NCBI RefSeq assembly: GCF_004682045.1
Contig: NZ_QUZT01000037.1
Coordinates: 1 to 64,000 of the forward strand
Reading direction: 5' to 3'
Length of the DNA stretch: 64,000 bases
From: Pseudomonas nabeulensis
GTDB taxonomy: Bacteria; Pseudomonadota; Gammaproteobacteria; Pseudomonadales; Pseudomonadaceae
The position numbers and the translations under genes are program-made. Under the pieces are notes generated by a model, which made no database searches, was not told the origin of the DNA, and worked only from the letters and a program-made list of their open reading frames with translations. This document shows, piece by piece, positions 35,416 through 44,207 of the stretch (within the stretch, counting starts at the first letter, position 1; each line of letters opens with the position of its first letter).

Positions 35416-36207
35416 ATGTCCCCAACAAATTGGCCGGTACCACCGTCGTGGGTTCTCGGGTGGCCGGACCAGTGACTACATGCTGCGCCATGTGCTGGAT
35501 AACAACACCGTTCTGGATGACCTAATCATCACTTTTGCCAACACTGGCAAGGAACACCCCGCCACCTTGGAGTTTGTTCGGAAATGCGCCGAGCGCTGGG
35601 CCGTGCTTATTGTCTGGCTGGAGTTCTGCGACCATGACACGGGGTTTGCAGTAGTTGATGCGCCACCGCCAGCCGCTATGGCGAACCGTTCGAAGCGCTA
35701 ATCCGCAAACTGAAGTACCTGCGCAGCCTGGGCCTTTCGACCGAAGAGGCACCGGTGGACATGATGACCGGCATTCGCGCCGACGAGCCGCGCCGTGTTG
35801 TGAAGATCCGGGAACCGAAAGAGCACCTGCGAAAGTAAATGGGCCACGATGGTCATGCCGCAGGCTCACGCCGGTGTCGGGGTGCAGGACGTGACGGACT
35901 TCTGGGCAAGGCAGCCGTTGGACCTGATGTTACCGACCATCAACGGCAGGACGCTGGAAGGTAACTGCGATCTTTGCTTCCTGAAAGGTGCCAAGCAGTC
36001 TATTCGATCATCGCCAGCGACCGGCCCAAAGCGGTGTGGTGGGCCCGGATGGAAAGCGAAGTGCTGTCCGGCGGCAAGTTCACCGGTGACGGTGCGCGCT
36101 TCCGCTTCGACCGCCCCGGCTATCAGCAAATGATCGACTACTCAGATACCCAATTCGACATGTTCGCCAATCACGACGAGGCCATTGCCTGTTTCTGTGG
36201 TGACTGA
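35416..36207 (+). pseudogene. Phage PAPS-reductase-like gene, multiply frameshifted
   Basis: A GAGG-led ATG gives MSPTN; then another frame gives FSGGRTSDYMLRHVL and TFANTGKEHPATLEFVRKC (P-loop-like SGGRTS of ATP pyrophosphatases). A third frame gives ATASRYGEPFEALIRKLKYL, then MMTGIRADEPRRVVKI, DVTDFWARQPLDLMLPTING, GNCDLCFLKG, and a final frame gives IASDRPKAVWWARMESEVLS to the stop. At least three to four frame changes are needed (about 35428, 35655, 35835, 36000). Family members are phage-borne PAPS/adenylyl-sulfate reductase-like proteins. Confidence 0.8.
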
Positions 36208-36217
36208 TGTCGACAAA

Positions 36218-36673
36218 TTACTTAGGCCAAACGGATATTATGCCTATGAGAATGCCGCCCATTCCAGTGACCCAGGTTAGCCAAAACGCCCTGGCCTCAC
36301 GCCGGTGTTTCTCCGCCTCTCGAATGACGGATATGGTCGCAAGCTCTCCTGATGTAGTGAGTGTCCTTGTAGTGCGGCCGGTAAAGTCATTTTCGATTCG
36401 CTCCCACATTTTTTCGTCTTCAAAATCGGGCATTGGAACCATCAGAGCATCGGCCAATCTTCGATAGTTACCGGATATCAGAGATCTCCGCTCCTGAAAC
36501 AGGTCGAGACTTCGCCGCTGATACTCGTACATCTCCCCGCTGCTATGAGCCTGCCGGGTATTCGGCGGAGCAGTCCTCCGAAGCTCCTCTTCAGCTCTCC
36601 GGCACTTATGCAAGTCATACCGAAACAGCCAGCTTGATGGCAAAAGCCGAATTAGCTTTTTCTTCCGCTCCAT
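36218..36673 (-). CDS. Membrane-anchored phage-region protein
   Basis: 151 residues (MERKKKLIRLLPSSWLFRYD ...). The middle is charged and helical, and the C-terminus is one hydrophobic helix (FWLTWVTGMGGILIGIISVW) ending in PK, so it is a tail-anchored inner-membrane protein. The frame is intact amid broken neighbours and is opposite in strand to them, which suggests a lysogenic-conversion or superinfection gene; that is inference. No family recognised. Confidence 0.5.
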   Translation of the reverse strand: MERKKKLIRLLPSSWLFRYDLHKCRRAEEELRRTAPPNTRQAHSSGEMYEYQRRSLDLFQERRSLISGNYRRLADALMVPMPDFEDEKMWERIENDFTGRTTRTLTTSGELATISVIREAEKHRREARAFWLTWVTGMGGILIGIISVWPK

Positions 36674-36724
36674 ATCCAAACTCCCGTTGACGAACCGGCC
36701 GAATATAACCGGCAAGGATCCCCT

Positions 36725-37392
36725 ATGTCCGCACAACAGAAGAAACACCCCTTTGATTTCAAAACCCAATACAGGCTCGGCTTCAACCCGCAGGACGATG
36801 AGATCGTTGTCGACTTCTTCTGCGGTGGTGGCGGCGCCGGGCTGGAAATGGGCCTGGGTCGCACGGTGAATGTGGCGAAGAACCACAGCCCGCAAGCAAT
36901 CAGCATGCACACCATGAACCACCCCGGCGCGCAGCACTTCACCACAGATGTATCCGAGGATGATCCGGACACCGAGTGCGGCGGCAAGGCCGTGGATGGT
37001 TCCACATGTCGCCGGGCTGCACGCACCTCTCCCAGGCAACCGGCGGCCAACCGCGCAATCGCGAGATCCGCAACCTGTCGTGGATCGGCAACAAGTGGGC
37101 AGGCATGAAGCGGCAACGGGTGATCAGCCTGGAGACCGTGAAACAGATCCTGCAATGGGGCCGTTTGATCGCCAAGCGCGACAAGGCGACCGGCCGCGTG
37201 GTGACTCTGGACTAGGTGCCGCACCCGACCAAAAAAGAGAAACCCACCAACCGAGTGGCCGCACCGGGCGAACAAGTGCCTGTGTCCAATCAGTTCTTGG
37301 TACCGGACCCGAAACAACGCGGTCGCACCTGGCTCGGCTTTGTTGCCCTGCTGGAACGCATGGGCTATGTCGTTGAGTGGAAGGTGATTAAA
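36725..37392 (+). pseudogene. Broken phage DNA cytosine-5 methyltransferase
   Basis: Starts MSAQQKKHPFDFKTQYRLGF and has the SAM motif VVDFFCGGGGAGLEMGLG. A frameshift near 36990 moves the reading to WFHMSPGCTHLSQATGGQ (the catalytic PC motif reads P-G-C-T) and RNLSWIGNKWAGMKR. An in-frame TAG stops it at 37213, after which homologous sequence resumes (AAPGEQVPVSNQFLVPDPKQ to YVVEWKVIK). It then runs without a stop into integrase sequence. It is clearly inactive. Confidence 0.8.
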
Positions 37393-37925
37393 GAGCTGCC
37401 GCTCGGAAGGAATCTCGACAGGGCCAGGCTTAAGTGGGCAAAACTTGAAGCCAAGGCAAAGCCGGCTGACCTGAAAATCATGAAGGGAATTTTTGATAGG
37501 TACGAGAGAGACATTACCCCAAAGAGGGCGCCGCGGACGCAGAAAGACAATAAGGCGGAGCTCAAATAATTGAGTAAGGGCTTTGAAGGCGCGCTAGTCG
37601 ACGCGATAACCCCATCTATGGTTGCACAATATCGCGATGCCAGGACGGCCACGACGCGAGCCAATCGAGAATCGCTCTACTGTCCCATGTATTCAACATG
37701 GCTAGAGATTGCCCGTGAAAAGGCAGTGGCTCTTGCGGCAAGCGAGGGCCGAGCGGGTGACGCGAAAAGATCCGGCAATTCCAGTTTAAGGGCATCAGGC
37801 CAAAAGCCGCGTCCGAGATTACAGATTTTGCCGATGCAAGTTTGCTCCAGGCCACTCAGATCAGGAGATTACCAAGCGTGTATATCGCCGCATCGGGGCA
37901 GTTGCCCAACTTGCCAATGAAATAG
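37393..37925 (+). pseudogene. Remnant of a tyrosine integrase next to tRNA-Cys
   Basis: Integrase N-terminal and core-binding sequence is visible: ELPLGRNLDRARLKWAKLEA, FDRYERDITPKRAPRTQKDN, then after a stop VDAITPSMVAQYRDARTATT. An internal deletion removes the catalytic region. The C-terminal piece (GIRPKAASEITDFADASLL, EITKRVYRRIGAVA) is spread over another frame up to the end. The active-site Arg and His box are missing. Its position 73 bp from a tRNA 3' end is typical of an integrase at an attachment site. Confidence 0.8.
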
Positions 37926-37957
37926 TTTCGGAACCCCTGCACTTTCCCACGGCCAAT

Positions 37958-37991
37958 AAAAAACCCCGTAGACGTTAATCTACGGGGTTTT
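37958..37991. terminator. Strong terminator at tRNA-Cys
   Basis: AAAAAACCCCGTAGA and TCTACGGGGTTTT form a 13-bp stem with a 6-base loop and A/T tracts on both sides. It lies 6 bases beyond the tRNA 3' end on the minus strand and can stop transcription from either side. Confidence 0.85.
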
Positions 37992-37997
37992 CAAGAG

Positions 37998-38071
37998 TGG
38001 AGGCCGAGGTCGGAATCGAACCGGCGTAGGCGGATTTGCAATCCGCTGCATAACCATTTTGCTACTCGGCC
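37998..38071 (-). tRNA. tRNA-Cys (GCA)
   Basis: 74 bases on the minus strand beginning GGCCGAGTAGCAAAATGG. The anticodon stem reads GCGGATT-GCA-AATCCGC, so the anticodon is GCA. The T arm has GGTTCGATTCC, the acceptor pairs GGCCGAG/CTCGGCC, and CCA is encoded. It is the likely former attachment site of the decayed prophage on its left. Confidence 0.95.
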
Positions 38072-38283
38072 TCAAACGATCAATGCCCTAACCACTGGCA
38101 CTCACCGCATAAAAACTTGAGTGGGCTGTAACAGCCTACCTCTACTCTAACTCATTGAATACATTGAAGTTTTTAATGCTTCGTTGCGTTCGATGGGCGC
38201 CATTATGTACGTATTTGCCAATGCGTGCAACCCCTTGATTTCAAAAATATTTCGTATTGGCATCAAGGGGTTGCGGGCCTGCC

Positions 38284-40572
38284 CTACTCCTTGATTCGCT
38301 GTTCCTGGTACTGCGGATCGGCCTTGATCTGGGCTTCGGTGAACGGTAACGGGCTGAGTTTTTTCTGGGAGAACGCTTGGGTCTGGTCCTTGGCGTGTGC
38401 GGAGGCTGGGTTGCTGGACAGGGAGAACGCCAGTACACCTTCGGCGCGGGGGCCTTTGTCGTCGAAGGTGACGATTTGCAGGTAGCTGCTGCCGCTGATG
38501 ACTTCGCGTTTGCCGTCGGCGCGAGGCACGGTTTGCATGGCGTTGTAGATGCCGAGTTCCTGCGGGCCGCCGTGGATGGGGGTTTGGCCGGAAACCTGGA
38601 TATCGCCCCAGGTGCTGGTGGCGGTCAGGCCGAGTTTGGCGACGTCGGCCGTGGAGGCCAGCATGGCTTGGCGCAGGGCTTTGGCGACGGGCTCGCGGTC
38701 GACGGCCAGGCCTCGTGGGGTGGTGAGCGGGTTGGCCGGGTCGAAGGCGACACGCCAGGCGTCTGGCATTGCCTGCAGGTGGTCCATCAGGTTGATGAAG
38801 TGCACCAGGCCCACGCCGCTGTTGAGGTTGGCGCGCTGGTCCCAGGCTTTGAGGCTGGTGCACAGCGGCTGCAATGGCGTGGCGTCTGCACCGAGATGCT
38901 TGGCGCAGAAGTCCAGCAGGTCGGGCATGACTTGGCCGGCCAGGTACACCTCGTTGTCCATCACCATGTTTTGCAGGTCAGCGACTGTAATCGGTTGCTG
39001 ACCCAGGGATTGCAGGCGTTGCAGGGCGAAACGCGAGCGTGGGCCGAGGGCGATATTGTCCTGGCTGATCACCGGGGAGAACCCGGCCAGTGGCGCCTTG
39101 GGGTTGGCCAGCCAGGCAGAGTCGTTGGAGTGCTGCACGTAGTCGGTGCGTTCCAGTTGCGGCAGTTGGTCGGCGGGGAAGATGCCGGGCTGCGCCGCCT
39201 GCGAGTCGACGTCCCAGGCGCAGGCACTGTGGGCACCGTCGAGCATGATCATGCGCAGGCCTGCACGCGGGTCGCTGCACTGCGCCAGTTTGGCGGCGCT
39301 GACGTTGGGCACTACCGACAGGTTCATGTACAGGCTCTGGCCCTGGTCATCGGCCGCCAGTGTGTTGACCCATGGGATGCCTTGCAGGGTGTGCACCGAC
39401 GTTTGCAGCGCCTTGAGGTTGGCGGCGCGATTCATCGCGTACCACTGTTGCAGCACGCGGTCGTTGCCCAGGTTGGCGTCGCGCAGGCTGAAGGCGTAGT
39501 GGTTGTCCCAATCCAGCTTACCCGGCCATTGCACCACGGGGCCGAATTGCGAGCTGTAGACGGTGTGGGATTGGGCCTTGAGGCTGCCGTCGGCTTGCTT
39601 GACCTGCACGCTCACCAAGGTTTTATCCAGCGGGATGGATTTGCCGTCGAGCATATAGCGGGTGGAATCCTTGGGGTCCAGCGTGAGGCGGTACAGCGTG
39701 AAGTGCTTGGACGTATCAACGGTATGGGTCCACGCCACGTGCTGGTTAAAGCCGATATTGATCACCGGCAACCCCGGCAGTGCAGCGCCCATCACATCCA
39801 GTTGCCCCGGAATGGTCAGGTGCATTTGATAGAAACGCATGCCGCCCACCCACGGGAAATGTGGATTGGCCAACAACATTCCACGGCCGTTAAAGGAACG
39901 ATCACGCCCCACCGCCACGGCGTTACTGCCCCGGTCAAAACTGAAACGCTGCTGATGGGCGGCGGCCAGTTGGAACGCCTTGGCATCTGGCTGAACGCTG
40001 GCAGTCGCCTGAGGGGGTTTCGCCCCCACCAGGGCTTCGGCAAATTGGCCGACGCCGCCCTCTACCAACAACCTGCGGGTCAGTTTGACCAAATCCTCAT
40101 CCACCAGCGGTCGCACCCAGCTGGCATGGCACTGCGCTGGCGCGCCCTGCTCTTTCAGGTAAAGGTTGTAGCCAGCCACATAACCTTCGATGCGCTGACG
40201 AATCTGCGAGGTTTGCGCCTTCCAGAACGCGCTCACAGCGTCGGGAGCATTGAGCCAGGTGAAAAACACGTCACTGGCGAGGTTGTTGCGTTCTTCGAGG
40301 GTTGCCTGGTCAGGGCCGAAATAGCGTGCGCGCTCGCCGTTCACGGTGACCACTTCGTTGGCCAGCAGACACAGATTGTCTTGGGCATAGGCATAACCAA
40401 TCCCAAAACCCAGGCCACGTTCATCGTTGGCACGGATGTGGGGCACACCGAAACTGGTACGGCGGATCTCCGCCGAGGCCTGCGCCACCTGTTCCCGCGC
40501 CGATGCGGCCAGGCTCAACCCCAGCAACACCCCTGCTACGCACGCCCTGGACAACCCATTGGAAATAATCAC
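38284..40572 (-). CDS. pvdQ: Acylase PvdQ, pyoverdine maturation / AHL quorum quenching
   Basis: 762 residues from a GTG start with GGAG five bases upstream, the same length as P. aeruginosa PvdQ. It is a periplasmic Ntn hydrolase that removes the myristoyl chain from the pyoverdine precursor and can also cleave long-chain acyl-homoserine lactones. A signal peptide ends near ASA. The processing site is RGSNAVAVG with the nucleophile at Ser216. Family segments NPHFPWVGGMRFYQMHL and AWTHTVDTSKHFTLYRL are intact. A PvdS-type promoter precedes it. No other pyoverdine gene is in the window. Confidence 0.93.
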   Translation of the reverse strand: MIISNGLSRACVAGVLLGLSLAASAREQVAQASAEIRRTSFGVPHIRANDERGLGFGIGYAYAQDNLCLLANEVVTVNGERARYFGPDQATLEERNNLASDVFFTWLNAPDAVSAFWKAQTSQIRQRIEGYVAGYNLYLKEQGAPAQCHASWVRPLVDEDLVKLTRRLLVEGGVGQFAEALVGAKPPQATASVQPDAKAFQLAAAHQQRFSFDRGSNAVAVGRDRSFNGRGMLLANPHFPWVGGMRFYQMHLTIPGQLDVMGAALPGLPVINIGFNQHVAWTHTVDTSKHFTLYRLTLDPKDSTRYMLDGKSIPLDKTLVSVQVKQADGSLKAQSHTVYSSQFGPVVQWPGKLDWDNHYAFSLRDANLGNDRVLQQWYAMNRAANLKALQTSVHTLQGIPWVNTLAADDQGQSLYMNLSVVPNVSAAKLAQCSDPRAGLRMIMLDGAHSACAWDVDSQAAQPGIFPADQLPQLERTDYVQHSNDSAWLANPKAPLAGFSPVISQDNIALGPRSRFALQRLQSLGQQPITVADLQNMVMDNEVYLAGQVMPDLLDFCAKHLGADATPLQPLCTSLKAWDQRANLNSGVGLVHFINLMDHLQAMPDAWRVAFDPANPLTTPRGLAVDREPVAKALRQAMLASTADVAKLGLTATSTWGDIQVSGQTPIHGGPQELGIYNAMQTVPRADGKREVISGSSYLQIVTFDDKGPRAEGVLAFSLSSNPASAHAKDQTQAFSQKKLSPLPFTEAQIKADPQYQEQRIKE

Positions 40573-40629
40573 GCAGACTCCACCGTCAAATTGAACATCC
40601 TCACCAGGGGCAACAACCCCACCGTAAGG

Positions 40630-40653
40630 ACGCAAAAAGCCGGCAGCGATTTA
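40630..40653 (-). promoter_or_regulatory. PvdS iron-starvation box of pvdQ
   Basis: On the minus strand the sequence is TAAAT, 16 bases, CGT, the published consensus of promoters read by the sigma factor PvdS. Its CGT end is 58 bases before the pvdQ GTG, a normal distance. It predicts expression under iron limitation. Match to consensus is exact; activity is inferred. Confidence 0.8.
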
Positions 40654-40811
40654 GCGTCGACAGCGGTTTATTTAGTCCGATCGGGGTGTGACAAACCCGA
40701 TACCGACAAAATTTCTACATCGATCACTTCATGATTTCCGTCGCTCGTTCGTCTTATTACGTAAGAGCGCTCATTTTTTTCCTGATCAGGCTCTGATAAG
40801 GAGTTTTTTGC

Positions 40812-41192
40812 ATGTACAACCCGCCAGTGCCCACGGATGGACATTCACCGGCTGCCGACGCCACCTTTGGCAGCGGCGCACAAGCGTTCGGCAAGGCGCC
40901 CGAACAGCAAGGTAACCAGCGTATTCGCCACTTGCTCAAGTGCTTTGGCTTGCGTACCAGCCTGATTCGGCTGAAGGTCATCGACGCCCTGCTCACCGCG
41001 GCCGACAACCAACGCACCCTTGGGGTACGCGGTGTGCACAGCCATTTGCTGGAGCTGGGCATCCCGTTGTCGTTTCTCAGCGTGCGCGAGGTGCTAAAGC
41101 GCCTGTGCAGCGAGGGCGTGATCACCCTCAACGCGGATAAAAGCTACAGCCTCCATGAAGAGGCTGCCAAAGTACTCGACGGTCGCGACTGA
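40812..41192 (+). CDS. Fur-like winged-helix protein divergent from pvdQ
   Basis: 126 residues. The C-terminal two-thirds is a Fur-type winged helix (GLRTSLIRLKVIDALLTA ... PLSFLSVREVLKRLCSEGVI). The metal-binding dimerisation domain of Fur is missing, as in the short PA2384-like proteins that sit next to pvdQ in P. aeruginosa. An AAGGAG site precedes the ATG. The divergent arrangement with pvdQ suggests a place in the iron-starvation regulon. Confidence 0.75.
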   Translation: MYNPPVPTDGHSPAADATFGSGAQAFGKAPEQQGNQRIRHLLKCFGLRTSLIRLKVIDALLTAADNQRTLGVRGVHSHLLELGIPLSFLSVREVLKRLCSEGVITLNADKSYSLHEEAAKVLDGRD

Positions 41193-41201
41193 ACCCGCGC
41201 G

Positions 41202-41390
41202 TCAGAGCTTGACTTTGCGGCGCATGATGCCGTTGATCACTACAACGACCACCGCGACGGCAATGGCGATGGTCTGGAACGTTTTCTCGCTGATAACCCC
41301 GGTGTTCTGCAAGTAGGACAGGCCAAACATCGTCGCCAGTACTGCCAGGGCAATCAGAATCGAATATTTCAAACGTTGCTTTTGAGTCAT
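41202..41390 (-). CDS. 62-residue two-helix membrane protein
   Basis: MTQKQRLKYSILIALAVLAT begins a first membrane helix (about 8-26), and FQTIAIAVAVVVVVINGIM forms a second, followed by the basic tail RRKVKL. The ATG at 41390 follows a GGTTCAGGAACC region; the frame is open further upstream but without the expected start. It is convergent with the Fur-like gene. Function unknown. Confidence 0.65.
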   Translation of the reverse strand: MTQKQRLKYSILIALAVLATMFGLSYLQNTGVISEKTFQTIAIAVAVVVVVINGIMRRKVKL

Positions 41391-41522
41391 GACGGGTTCC
41401 TGAACCTGAAAAAATGTATCCACTGTGTAACGCCGAACATGCCAAGCACCGATCCAGTGACAGGGATGGCGCAAGGCCGGCGGGATCTCATGTTACAGGC
41501 GATGCAAACATTTGGCTTGGTT

Positions 41523-42437
41523 TCAGCCGCGATATAACCCCGTGCCTGGTCGAGCGCACAACGCCACCAACCAATCCACGAACACCCTCACCCGCTGTGA
41601 CAACTGCCGATGCGGCGGATACAACGCCGACAGCGCCATTGTCGGCACCGCCACGCCAGGCAACACCTCCACCAACGAACCCTGCGCCAATTGACGCCTG
41701 GCGTGGTAATACGGCGCCTGGATCAGCCCATACCCGGCCTCGCAGGCCGCAAAATATCCATCCGAACTGTTGACCGCTACCCGCTTGGGCAGATTGATGG
41801 GCCGCACTTCGCTACCGATCTGAAACTCCAGGCCATAGCGTTTACCGCTGGCACTGGACACGTACTCGACCATCTGATGCCTGGCCAGGTCGTCGATGGC
41901 GTGCGGGACGCCCATGCGTTGCAGATACTCCGGGCTCGCCAGGGTGAGCTGATCCATCTGTGCCAAGGGGCGCGCCACCAGGGACTCATCCAAGGCCAGC
42001 CCACCTCGCAACACGCAGTCCACGCCTTCGCGGATCAAGTCCACCGGGCGGTCGTTAAGGCCGATCTCCAGTTCGATCTGCGGATAGCGCGCGGTAAAAG
42101 TCGGCAATGCCGGAATCACGATCAAACGCCCAATGCCCGACGGCATATTGATGCTCAACGTGCCGCGTGGATTTTGCCGCTGGGTGGAGAACACCGCCTC
42201 GGTTTCCTCCAGGTCCGCGAGCAAACGTACACAACGCTGGTAATACGCGGCGCCGTCCAGCGTCGGGCTGACCTGGCGCGTGGTGCGCTGCAACAGTTGC
42301 ACCCCGAGGTGCACTTCCAACTGTTTGATCAGGATGGTGACCGACGCGCGGGGCATTTGCAGGCTGTCGGCGGCCTTGGCAAAGCCGCCCAGTTCGACGA
42401 TCCGAGTGAATACACGCATCGCGTTAAAACGGTCCAC
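41523..42437 (-). CDS. LysR-family regulator divergent from aldo/keto reductase
   Basis: 304 residues from a GTG at 42437 (DRFNAMRVFTRIVELGGF), which has GAGGAA 8 bases before it; an ATG five codons upstream is possible. HTH: FAKAADSLQMPRASVTILIK; then QRTTRQVSPTLDG. The effector domain follows from about 90. The divergent aldo/keto reductase is the probable target. Helix 3 carries RASVTILIK, common in the subgroup that controls adjacent oxidoreductases. Confidence 0.88.
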   Translation of the reverse strand: MDRFNAMRVFTRIVELGGFAKAADSLQMPRASVTILIKQLEVHLGVQLLQRTTRQVSPTLDGAAYYQRCVRLLADLEETEAVFSTQRQNPRGTLSINMPSGIGRLIVIPALPTFTARYPQIELEIGLNDRPVDLIREGVDCVLRGGLALDESLVARPLAQMDQLTLASPEYLQRMGVPHAIDDLARHQMVEYVSSASGKRYGLEFQIGSEVRPINLPKRVAVNSSDGYFAACEAGYGLIQAPYYHARRQLAQGSLVEVLPGVAVPTMALSALYPPHRQLSQRVRVFVDWLVALCARPGTGLYRG

Positions 42438-42556
42438 GGGGCGGTTCCTCATTCAATTGTTTAGATAATACGAATAGTGATAGTGCTTTTAGCCGGTTTA
42501 TCCCGATTTTGTCGAGGGTAACAATGGACGTCTTCCCCACATCAGGAGCTGAACCC

Positions 42557-43552
42557 ATGCAAACCCGTCAACTCGGCATCAACGGCCCCCATGTCAGCGC
42601 CATCGGCCTTGGCTGCATGGGCATGACCGACTTCTACACCACCGGCAGCGATACCGCCGAGGCCACTGCCACCCTGCACCGCGCCCTCGAACTGGGGGTG
42701 AACTTCCTCGACACTGCTGATATGTACGGCCCCCACACCAACGAACAGTTGATCGGCAAGGCCATCGCCGGCAAGCGCGACCACGTGTTCCTGGCGAGCA
42801 AGTTCGGCATCCTGCGCGATCCGGCAAACCCCGCGTTGCGCGGCGTCAACGGCCGCCCCGAGTACATTCGCGATGCGATCAACGGCACCCTGCAACGACT
42901 GGGTGTAGAAACCCTGGACCTCTACTATCAGCACCGCATCGACCCCGACGTGGCCATCGAAGAAACCGTCGGCGCCATGGCCGAACTGGTGCAGCAGGGC
43001 AAAGTGCGTTACCTGGGGCTGAGCGAAGCCTCGGCCGCGACCCTCGAACGTGCGCACAAAGTGCATCCCATCAGTGCGCTGCAAAGCGAATTCTCCCTGT
43101 GGAGCCGCGACCAGCAAGACAACGGTTGCCTTGCAGCCTGCCAACGCCTGGGTATTGCCTTTGTGCCCTACAGCCCGCTCGGCCGGGGCTTCCTCACCGG
43201 GGCATTGAAAAGTCCGGAAGATTTTGCCGCCGATGACTACCGGCGCTTCAGCCCGCGCTTCCAGGGCGAGAACTTTGCGAAAAACCTGCAACTGGTCAAA
43301 CACGTCCAGGTATTGGCCGCAGACAAAGGTGTCACCGCCGGCCAGTTGGCACTGGCCTGGGTCTTGGCCCAAGGCGATTACATCATCCCGATTCCCGGCA
43401 CCAAACAGCGCAAATACCTGGAAGAAAACGTCGCTGCGGTTTCACTCCAACTCAGCCCGGCTGAGCTGGCCGCACTGGAGGCGATCTTCCCTGCCGACGC
43501 CCCCGCCGGCCTGCGTTACCCGGTGGAGGTGATGGCGATGCTGAATATCTGA
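42557..43552 (+). CDS. Aldo/keto reductase (AKR13-like)
   Basis: 331 residues, NADPH-dependent TIM-barrel oxidoreductase. Catalytic tetrad parts: DTADMYG (Asp, Tyr), ASKFG (Lys), and YYQHRID (His). The phosphate-binding end is IPIPGTKQRKYLEEN. AGGAGCTGAACCC before the ATG at 42557 fixes the start. Regulated presumably by the divergent LysR. Substrate unknown, probably an aldehyde. Confidence 0.9.
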   Translation: MQTRQLGINGPHVSAIGLGCMGMTDFYTTGSDTAEATATLHRALELGVNFLDTADMYGPHTNEQLIGKAIAGKRDHVFLASKFGILRDPANPALRGVNGRPEYIRDAINGTLQRLGVETLDLYYQHRIDPDVAIEETVGAMAELVQQGKVRYLGLSEASAATLERAHKVHPISALQSEFSLWSRDQQDNGCLAACQRLGIAFVPYSPLGRGFLTGALKSPEDFAADDYRRFSPRFQGENFAKNLQLVKHVQVLAADKGVTAGQLALAWVLAQGDYIIPIPGTKQRKYLEENVAAVSLQLSPAELAALEAIFPADAPAGLRYPVEVMAMLNI

Positions 43553-43650
43553 CGATCAAGACGGCCTGATAAATGGCTGAAACACTCCCGTGCAATGTGC
43601 GGGAGTGGGACTATTCTGACAGTTCCTAGTCGCCACACAGGAGGTGTGCC

Positions 43651-44109
43651 ATGCGCGCTGCCGAGCAATCGGTCCGCTTGGAGCGGATCAGTCAGGAACG
43701 CTTTATCCAGGCCCCTATCGATGCCGTTTATGACTACGTGACCCAGCCGGACCGCTGGCACGAATGGCATCCCACGTCCCTCAGTGCCGACACCGGCACC
43801 ACCGGGTCACTCCCCGCCGGTACGCGGTTTACCGAGTTTATCGACCTGCTGGGAGTACGCGTGCCCATGAGTTATCGCGTGCAGATCGCGCGCCGCCCCG
43901 CTGAATTCAAGACGGTGTTTACCTCCCTGGCCGTCGACGGTTCAATCCATTACTTCCTGCTGGCCCATCAAGGCGGCACGTTATTCAAGCGCGTCTTGAC
44001 CTACGAAACTGAACTGCAAATGGCCACCTTGCACGAACGCATGATCGAACTCTCGGCCATCGCCCTGGACCAGCTCAAGCATCGGCTGGAAAACCCGCCG
44101 TTTGTATAA
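43651..44109 (+). CDS. SRPBCC-family ligand-binding protein
   Basis: 152 residues with a START/Bet v1-like fold: IDAVYDYVTQPDRWHEWHP near the start, then GTRFTEFIDLLGVRVPMSYR. An AGGAGGTG site lies before the ATG. Members bind small hydrophobic ligands or act as cyclases; no catalytic residues stand out here. Monocistronic. Confidence 0.8.
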   Translation: MRAAEQSVRLERISQERFIQAPIDAVYDYVTQPDRWHEWHPTSLSADTGTTGSLPAGTRFTEFIDLLGVRVPMSYRVQIARRPAEFKTVFTSLAVDGSIHYFLLAHQGGTLFKRVLTYETELQMATLHERMIELSAIALDQLKHRLENPPFV

Positions 44110-44127
44110 TTTGGAAACACTCCTACC

Positions 44128-44153
44128 CTGTGGGAGCTGGCTTGCCTGCGATG
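44128..44153. repeat. Single REP half-element
   Basis: CTGTGGGAGCTGGCTTGCCTGCGATG is a common fluorescent-Pseudomonas REP unit, here as one copy without its partner arm. Confidence 0.6.
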
Positions 44154-44207
44154 AGGTCGTCATGATCGCCCCGTTCTGACGACAACCTCCGACCTGCGAG
44201 CTCCACT

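Noticed and set aside
38377..40734. A 785-codon plus-strand open frame
   Set aside because: It is the antisense of pvdQ, which has full family similarity, a signal peptide and a promoter. The frame gives a His/Gln/Val-rich sequence typical of high-GC shadows.
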